From positions 1-19,271 of the forward strand of contig JAPPIL010000142.1 of the NCBI GenBank assembly GCA_028877195.1: 19,271 bases of DNA, read 5' to 3'. Of the stretch, positions 14,779-19,271 are shown piece after piece; within the stretch, counting starts at the first letter, position 1; each line of letters begins with the position of its first letter. Below the pieces are notes generated by a model. It was not told the DNA's origin, searched no databases, and saw only the letters and a list, made by a program, of their open reading frames with translations. The DNA comes from Pseudomonadota bacterium. Its GTDB lineage: Bacteria; Bdellovibrionota_B; Oligoflexia; Oligoflexales; JAPPIL01. Made by a program: the position numbers and the translations under genes.

Positions 14779-16302
14779 GTGCCCTTGTTCAGTCATGAAT
14801 GCAGTCAGTTCAGCCACCAATTTAGCCAAAGATGCAGCCAAGTAGTTGATCAACCAAGCTATAGGCGGTTTAGCCCTCGCACTTGGGCAATAGTTGTTTG
14901 TTTGCTCATTGCATGTTGCTACGGCAGTTATAGCTATGCTGATGATGCCGTGCCGACTGTCAATTCCAAATCTAGTTCAGCAAACTCCACGCCGACAACT
15001 GTCTCTACACCTGCGCCAAGAGTAGCGCCTAGCCCAGTATCTAGCCCGACTCCTAGCCCGATCCCGACTGTTTCCCCAACCCCGAACAAACAACCAGACC
15101 CGATATCAGTGCCGATAATCATGAAGGCGAGGGACATTGACCCGATCATCGGTTACCCAGTTTCGCAGATGCGTCTCTTTAAAACCGACGCAGAGGGTCG
15201 AGCGATAGCTATTCCTTTTCAAATCGATGAGACCAATCGCTACGGCGACTACATTTTCAATACCCATCTGCCACACGATCAGAGCAATGGTATCTTTGAC
15301 CACAAGGATGAACTGTCATTGATGTCGGAAGATTTAGGTATGCGTGTTGCCCCGACCAGCTGGGAACATGGCCAACCCTACCTCGTCTATCAGGTGATTA
15401 CCAACCATCCGCCGCCGTTAAATACGTTTTATGTCGGGCTATTCGCAGGTGGCAAACAGCCTTATGCTAAAAAACGCTACGTAACTTACGATCGCAAGAA
15501 CGCAGTCATTGATACCAGTGTCTATCGGATGGTGCTCAACTCTAGAAACTATCTCGCTATTGAAGATGTTGTTCTCAAACTTCAACCTAATCGTAAGATT
15601 TCCCTTATCGACTGGTCAAACTTCTACCTCAAGCTCGACTTCAAATACTTTCTCACCTTTGAGGAGGATCATCGTTCCATTGACAGCAAGTTGCGCGCGT
15701 TCAAATCAGGCGCAATTCGCACTATCTTACGCGTCAACTTTATCCTTAACCTGATGAAGCTCAAGATAAACCCAGGCTTTTTCACCGAGATTTCATTCTT
15801 TGCCAACTCACTCCACTTGCCTGCGGTTATCTACTCGCCATTTGACCATCAGAAGATTTTGCGCCGCGGCAGCAAGATGTATTACGGCTTTGCCCTCACC
15901 GAAAACCCTAACGCCCTCAATATCAAGACCAATATGCCGCGCTACGATGACTCCATGCGCTTGACGCAGGCACCAAGATTGAACTACTGGTTAGGCATGT
16001 ATGCGCCTGCTTACACGGTTTTGATGGACATCAACAGCAACTATCGTCTCTATCGCAACAAGTTCTCGCCTTTTCTGCATGTGCAGGAAGTGCCCTCGCA
16101 TCTTCTGCAGCGCAACGACCGCAAAAACCCAGCTAAACAGGTCAACACCGCGGTGTTCTTTGACTTGACTCGTCTTGCGAAAGGTGAGCAGAAGTTTAGT
16201 TTTCAATCCTACTTTTTCAATCAAGCCAGTAGCACCAAGTCCACAAACCTCTCGGATTACCAACTTATCCCGATCAGTATCACTATCGCCAAAGGCTTTT
16301 AG
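14779..16302 (+). CDS. Exported protein with Pro/Ser/Thr-rich linker and uncharacterised C-terminal domain
   Basis: 507 residues; I do not recognise a named family. A 34-residue polar N-terminus rich in Ser, Gln and His precedes a hydrophobic segment (36-50) ending in SYA-DD, so it is an atypically long signal peptide or an anchor. Residues about 60-108 are a Pro/Ser/Thr linker with SPTP-like repeats. The large domain (about 112-507) begins PVSQMRLFKTDAEGRAIAIP, then FQIDETNRYGDY, NGIFDHKDELSLMSEDLGMR, and is rich in aromatic beta strands, suggesting a beta-sandwich that folds outside the cytoplasm. The start is GTG 14779; TTG 14785 is possible, and neither has a well-spaced Shine-Dalgarno. 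First gene of an operon otherwise carrying cofactor genes; the link is unclear. Confidence 0.75.
   Translation: MPLFSHECSQFSHQFSQRCSQVVDQPSYRRFSPRTWAIVVCLLIACCYGSYSYADDAVPTVNSKSSSANSTPTTVSTPAPRVAPSPVSSPTPSPIPTVSPTPNKQPDPISVPIIMKARDIDPIIGYPVSQMRLFKTDAEGRAIAIPFQIDETNRYGDYIFNTHLPHDQSNGIFDHKDELSLMSEDLGMRVAPTSWEHGQPYLVYQVITNHPPPLNTFYVGLFAGGKQPYAKKRYVTYDRKNAVIDTSVYRMVLNSRNYLAIEDVVLKLQPNRKISLIDWSNFYLKLDFKYFLTFEEDHRSIDSKLRAFKSGAIRTILRVNFILNLMKLKINPGFFTEISFFANSLHLPAVIYSPFDHQKILRRGSKMYYGFALTENPNALNIKTNMPRYDDSMRLTQAPRLNYWLGMYAPAYTVLMDINSNYRLYRNKFSPFLHVQEVPSHLLQRNDRKNPAKQVNTAVFFDLTRLAKGEQKFSFQSYFFNQASSTKSTNLSDYQLIPISITIAKGF
15030..15065 (+). repeat. Three 12-base tandem units in the Pro/Ser linker
   Basis: TAGCCCAGTATC (15030-15041), TAGCCCGACTCC (15042-15053) and TAGCCCGATCCC (15054-15065) are successive in-frame variants coding Ser-Pro-Val-Ser / Ser-Pro-Thr-Pro / Ser-Pro-Ile-Pro. 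Such repeats can change copy number and so the linker length. Confidence 0.7.
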
Positions 16303-16314
16303 TTAGTAGGGACT

Positions 16315-17151
16315 ATGGAAATTCACCATCTGCAACTGCAACCGATCGTTGCTAAAACGTTACAAGAAGAGAGGCGGCACGGTGAATGGGCAACAGAAAT
16401 ATGTGTGCCAAACGACCTTAATGCTACCGCCGAGATAGTCAGCAAGGAGGCGATGGTGCTTGCGGCGGTCGAAACTATTTGGGAAGTCTTCAAAAGCACC
16501 GATATTTCTTTGGAAGTAAGCACCTTTCATAAGAACGGTGCACGACTGCCTGCTGGTGAGGTTATTGCCAGAATCTCTGGGGCAGCACGCACGATTATCA
16601 AGGGGGAGCGGGTGGCACTAGCGCTGTTATCACACTGCTGTGGCATTGCCAGCACTGTTGCTGCTTGTGTCGCACGTCTTGATGGTTGTCAGTTGCTTGC
16701 TGATCGCAGTGTGGGGGCATCGGATACACTTTTGCTAGAGCAGGCAGCGGCAAGCATCGGTGGTGTTTGTAGCCATCGTCTCGGTTTGGGCGACAGTGTT
16801 CTTGTCAGTGCTAAACATGCGCAACTCGCAGGTGGTAGCAAGCAGGCGGTGGCGCTGCTGCGTGAAAGCCTTTCACCTACCCAGAAGATTGCGGTGGAAG
16901 TCAATCAGCTTGAACAGTTGCAGGCTGCAAGCGATGCGGGTGCAGATTTAGTTGTTTTGCATGACCTAGAGTTGGCGGGGGTTTCGTTCGCGGTGCGGAC
17001 TTTGCGCAATCAAACGCTTACTGCTGCTACGGGTGAGATTGCTGCGAGTATGGTTGCTGATTACGCTGCTACAGGTGTAAATTTTATCTCTAGCGAAACG
17101 ATTATCCGCAATGCGAAAAGAGCAAAGCTTGCGCTCAACATCATGCTTTGA
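16315..17151 (+). CDS. nadC: NadC-family (quinolinate phosphoribosyltransferase-like) protein with altered active site
   Basis: 278 residues with the NadC/ModD fold order throughout: an N-terminal sandwich (VLAAVETIWEVF, GARLPAGEVIARISGAA), GERVALALLSHCCGIAS (97-113), GGVCSHRLGLGDSVLVSAKH (149-168), AVEVNQLEQLQAASDAGADLV (193-213) and a final TGVNFISSETI. NadC makes nicotinate mononucleotide from quinolinate and PRPP. Arg99, Arg131, His154, Arg155 and Glu195 are in the expected places, but D-T-R-K-T has become A-D-R-S-V (lysine to Ser132), L-I-K-D-N-H has become L-V-S-A-K-H (lysine to Ser165), and the L-D-N aspartate is His216. Family membership is solid; activity as a normal NadC is doubtful. 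TAGGG at 16307-16311 precedes the ATG. It is coupled to birA-coaX by near-overlap. Confidence 0.8.
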   Translation: MEIHHLQLQPIVAKTLQEERRHGEWATEICVPNDLNATAEIVSKEAMVLAAVETIWEVFKSTDISLEVSTFHKNGARLPAGEVIARISGAARTIIKGERVALALLSHCCGIASTVAACVARLDGCQLLADRSVGASDTLLLEQAAASIGGVCSHRLGLGDSVLVSAKHAQLAGGSKQAVALLRESLSPTQKIAVEVNQLEQLQAASDAGADLVVLHDLELAGVSFAVRTLRNQTLTAATGEIAASMVADYAATGVNFISSETIIRNAKRAKLALNIML

Positions 17152-17153
17152 AG

Positions 17154-18572
17154 ATGAAGATTATCACGGTTGCAGCAACGACCTCTACCAATGAACTAGC
17201 ACAGCAGCATTTAGATTCCAGTTTTCCGTATGCGGTCATCGCTGCTACCCAGAGTGCGGGGGTTGGGCAGCATGGTCGGCATTGGCAAAGCCCAGAGGGA
17301 AATATCTATCTGACCCTAGTATGTGCCCCACCCACCTACAAAGCGCCGATGACAGTTGTTTGCGCATCCATAGTCTGCGATTGGTTGACGCAGTTTGGTG
17401 TATATCCGACCTGTAAGTGGGCAAACGATATTCTCGTGCAGGGCAAGAAACTAGCGGGCATCTTATGTAAAGGGGCGATGCAGGGGGGCAAGTGGCAACA
17501 CCTGTGCATCGGTATCGGGTTGAATGTCAACTTTGCGCCACTGCCAACCAGTATCTGTATGCAAGATATAGATGGCATCATGCGTTCCCCACGTCAGCTG
17601 GCGATAGACCTTGCCGAGTATCTTGCGGCGGCTCTATCGCGAGGCGAGCAGGGGCAGCGTTATACTTGTGCAGGTGCAGAACTGTGGCATGATGAACAGG
17701 CTAACTACTACTTGCGTAGCGCTGATGATAATTACCTTTGTCTCAAACCATTAGCCAGCGACGCACAAGACAAGCGCCTAGCCGACAGCCGTGGCTATCA
17801 CTATGCTTATCAGTATCCGACCACAGTTCCGGCTATTACTGCCGATGTTGGCAACACCAGAACGAAACTCACCCTATTTGCAGCTAACGCCAAGCCTGTT
17901 AGTTTTAGTGCTCACAACGCGGCACAGCTTGATAGGGCGTTGCGTAAGCTACAGTCGCTTGTCGCGAGACGTTGGGTTATCTACTGTGTCAGTGTCAATG
18001 CCGACAACTACGCAAAACTACAGGACACCGCCCTTGCGCACGGATTTGTCTTATCGCAGTTGGAAGGTTGTTATCGCTATGTTGGCAGTTATGACTATCG
18101 TCAACTGGGCGCTGACCGTTTGGCAATGATCGAGGCCTGCCTTGCTGAATATCACGATGGTCAACGCACTCTTATCGCGAGTTTCGGCACGGCGACGACT
18201 TTAGATGTCTTGGCGGCTGATGGCAAACATGAGGGAGGGTTGATCGCTGCGGGGGCGGAAATTTCCCTACAGGCATTGTATCGTGCGACCAAGTTGCATC
18301 CCACACCGAGTCAAGCACAACACCAAACTCGTAACGCTGAATACCGTCAGATGAGCGATCAACTTGGCGTTGATACAGCTACTTGTATTGCGCATGGCAA
18401 GATCCAAAGCCTACTCGCCTTGCTTGAGCGCAGCCAAAGAGTCTATCAAACCGAGTGTTTGCTGGTCAGTGGCGGTTATGCGACAGAAATTGCGGCGGCG
18501 CTACCTGACACGGCGATCTATGACCCAATTTTGGTTGCCAGGGGGGTCAAAGCGATGGTTTGGAGGTGGTAA
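17154..18572 (+). CDS. birA-coaX: Bifunctional biotin protein ligase / type III pantothenate kinase
   Basis: About 472 residues. The N-terminal half is a class I biotin ligase without the BirA DNA-binding domain: ATTSTNELA (about 8-16), the biotinyl-AMP loop AGVGQHGRHWQSPEGNIYLT, CKWANDILVQGKKLAGIL (about 87-104) and IGIGLNVN. It attaches biotin to the acetyl-CoA carboxylase carrier protein. The C-terminal half, from about 226, is type III pantothenate kinase: ADVGNTRTKLTLF, LGADRLAMIEA, ASFGTATTLDVL, GGLIAAGAEISLQALY and LLVSGGYATE. It makes 4-phosphopantothenate for CoA and, unlike types I and II, typically needs a monovalent cation. Both active sites look intact. ATG 17154 gives the normal BPL start; TTG 17148, overlapping the nadC stop, is the alternative. 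The same fusion order is known in some betaproteobacteria such as Neisseria. Confidence 0.93.
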   Translation: MKIITVAATTSTNELAQQHLDSSFPYAVIAATQSAGVGQHGRHWQSPEGNIYLTLVCAPPTYKAPMTVVCASIVCDWLTQFGVYPTCKWANDILVQGKKLAGILCKGAMQGGKWQHLCIGIGLNVNFAPLPTSICMQDIDGIMRSPRQLAIDLAEYLAAALSRGEQGQRYTCAGAELWHDEQANYYLRSADDNYLCLKPLASDAQDKRLADSRGYHYAYQYPTTVPAITADVGNTRTKLTLFAANAKPVSFSAHNAAQLDRALRKLQSLVARRWVIYCVSVNADNYAKLQDTALAHGFVLSQLEGCYRYVGSYDYRQLGADRLAMIEACLAEYHDGQRTLIASFGTATTLDVLAADGKHEGGLIAAGAEISLQALYRATKLHPTPSQAQHQTRNAEYRQMSDQLGVDTATCIAHGKIQSLLALLERSQRVYQTECLLVSGGYATEIAAALPDTAIYDPILVARGVKAMVWRW

Positions 18573-18916
18573 TAATCAGCAAGCCTGTTTACTTGTTGTT
18601 GGGTTGGCTATCTTTGTTGCTTGCCTGTGTAGGGGTGGTGCTCCCGCTGTTGCCGACGACACCTTTTGTATTGCTTGCTTCTTTTTTTTTCGCCCGCGGC
18701 TCGCCACGACTCAATCGTTGGTTGCGCCAGCATCCGCTGTTTCGCTCTCTGCTTGCCGATTGGGAACAGCGCGGTGCGATCAACAAAAAGGCGAAAATTT
18801 TAGCCACGGTTATGATAGTAATTGTTGTGGCTAGCAGCTGGTCATCCAAACTTTTCTTTATCATCGTAATGTTGGCTGCAGTAGGTCTTGTCTTTATTTG
18901 GACGCGACCGCACTAA
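18560..18916 (+). CDS. ybaN: YbaN/DUF454 family inner-membrane protein
   Basis: About 115 residues. It matches E. coli YbaN along its length: YLLLGWLSLLLACVGVVLPL, LPTTPFVLLASFFFARGSPR, then a basic cytoplasmic loop with WLRQHPLFRSLLADWEQRGAINKKAK and two more membrane segments (roughly residues 75-92 and 94-112). Three to four spans are expected; the molecular function of the family is not known. The start is unclear. The frame overlaps the coaX end; the only canonical codons near the family start are TTG 18560 and GTG 18566, but the strong Shine-Dalgarno GGAGGTGG is itself at 18562-18569. Family alignment and that site point to ATA 18572 or ATC 18575. I give the longest frame. Confidence 0.85.
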   Translation: MEVVIISKPVYLLLGWLSLLLACVGVVLPLLPTTPFVLLASFFFARGSPRLNRWLRQHPLFRSLLADWEQRGAINKKAKILATVMIVIVVASSWSSKLFFIIVMLAAVGLVFIWTRPH

Positions 18917-18926
18917 CTGTTTGGGA

Positions 18927-18959
18927 TTGACTTTTGGTGGCAGAATTGGATGCTATATT
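18927..18959 (+). promoter_or_regulatory. Extended -10 promoter of topA
   Basis: TGCTATATT at 18951-18959 is an extended -10 element (TG, one base, then TATATT, five of six consensus). A TTGACT at 18927-18932 looks like a -35 but is 21 bases away, too far for a normal spacer; extended -10 promoters do not need it. The transcript would start near 18966, only about 18 bases before the topA ATG. Confidence 0.55.
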
Positions 18960-18983
18960 AGTCGTGGGGTAGGGTTTTGAAGG

Positions 18984-19271
18984 ATGGCTAAACACCTTGT
19001 AATAGTAGAGTCGCCTGCGAAGGCAAAGACGATTGGGCGCTATCTTGGTAGTTCCTATGTTGTCAAATCAAGCGTCGGGCATGTGCGCGACTTGCCAACC
19101 AGCGGCACAAAGACACGCAGCGCCAGTAAAAAAAGCGGCAGCAGTGCTGCGCAAGCTAAGACTAAAACCAAGGCGAAGACTAAAGCCAAAGCCAAGACTA
19201 ATGACCCTTTCCATCGTCTTGCGATCGACCCCGAAAACGGCTGGAAGGCTCGCTATGAAATCCTGCCAGGC
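18984..19271 (+). CDS. topA: DNA topoisomerase I, N-terminal fragment (runs off the window)
   Basis: The first 96 codons only. MAKHLVIVESPAKAKTIGRY is the start of the Toprim domain, with the catalytic-domain Glu in VESPAKAKT, followed by VVKSSVGHVRDLPTSG. Then comes a Lys/Ala/Thr/Ser-rich insert (about residues 42-73) and DPENGWKARYEILPG. E. coli TopA has a similar lysine-rich insert at this point, which is why I read the organism as proteobacterial. The enzyme relaxes negative supercoils in the nucleoid. AAGG lies directly against the ATG, and a better-spaced TAGGG lies at 18970-18974. The rest of the gene is beyond the right edge. Confidence 0.96.
   Translation, partial: MAKHLVIVESPAKAKTIGRYLGSSYVVKSSVGHVRDLPTSGTKTRSASKKSGSSAAQAKTKTKAKTKAKAKTNDPFHRLAIDPENGWKARYEILPG
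19158..19205 (+). repeat. 18-base tandem repeat in the topA insert
   Basis: AAGACTAAAACCAAGGCG (19158-19175) and AAGACTAAAGCCAAAGCC (19176-19193), then a partial third copy AAGACTAATGAC (19194-19205). In frame, coding KTKTKA / KTKAKA / KTND. It explains the low-complexity lysine-rich insert in TopA. Confidence 0.7.

Noticed and set aside
1..19271. Mobile elements, CRISPR arrays, tRNA or rRNA genes
   Set aside because: I saw no transposase or integrase motifs, no regularly spaced direct repeats of CRISPR size, and no cloverleaf or rRNA sequence; gaps are short and filled by ordinary spacers.

Overview
The window is a gene-dense stretch of a Gram-negative bacterial chromosome with intermediate GC. 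Several products carry export signals, and there is a lipoprotein, a lytic transglycosylase and an alanine racemase. The partial TopA at the right edge closely resembles the proteobacterial (E. coli-like) enzyme around its VGHVRDLPTSG segment. Against that, a CdaA-type c-di-AMP synthase and a YbbR protein sit in the folP operon, which is typical of Firmicutes and some deltaproteobacterial lineages and unusual for enteric-like proteobacteria. I therefore call it a non-model proteobacterium and do not name a lineage. I see no tRNA, rRNA, IS element, prophage or CRISPR array. Every intergenic gap is shorter than 210 bases.

Layout, left to right. (1) A minus-strand membrane protein with a GYF_2-like N-terminus (77-808) is divergent from a translation operon rpsB-tsf-frr (1011-3333). 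pyrH, usually between tsf and frr, is absent, and the tsf-frr gap holds a strong Shine-Dalgarno serving a possible 8-codon leader ORF whose stop overlaps the frr start. (2) Two hairpins (3336-3386) separate frr from a convergent Hsp70-family gene (3390-5480) that has an N-terminal hydrophobic export or anchor segment, which is very unusual for an ATP-dependent chaperone. (3) A tightly packed minus-strand envelope operon runs from about 11944 to 5637: SGNH esterase, seven-repeat propeller-like exported protein, soluble lytic transglycosylase, second SGNH esterase (lipoprotein), alanine racemase. A good sigma-70 promoter lies just upstream (11988-12016). (4) Upstream of it, also on minus, is folP-cdaA-ybbR (14629-12078). 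(5) A divergent plus-strand operon from a good promoter at 14703-14731 carries an exported protein of unknown function, a NadC homologue with altered catalytic residues, a BirA-CoaX fusion and a YbaN/DUF454 membrane protein. (6) topA begins at 18984 behind its own extended -10 promoter and runs off the right edge.

How the parts fit: the right half mixes cofactor genes (folate, NAD-like, biotin attachment, CoA) with c-di-AMP synthesis. The middle looks like a peptidoglycan/envelope remodelling unit, with two related esterases, a glycan-strand-cleaving lyase and D-Ala supply. The most interesting items are the exported or membrane-anchored Hsp70, the paired SGNH-propeller-Slt operon, the frr leader ORF and the degenerate NadC.
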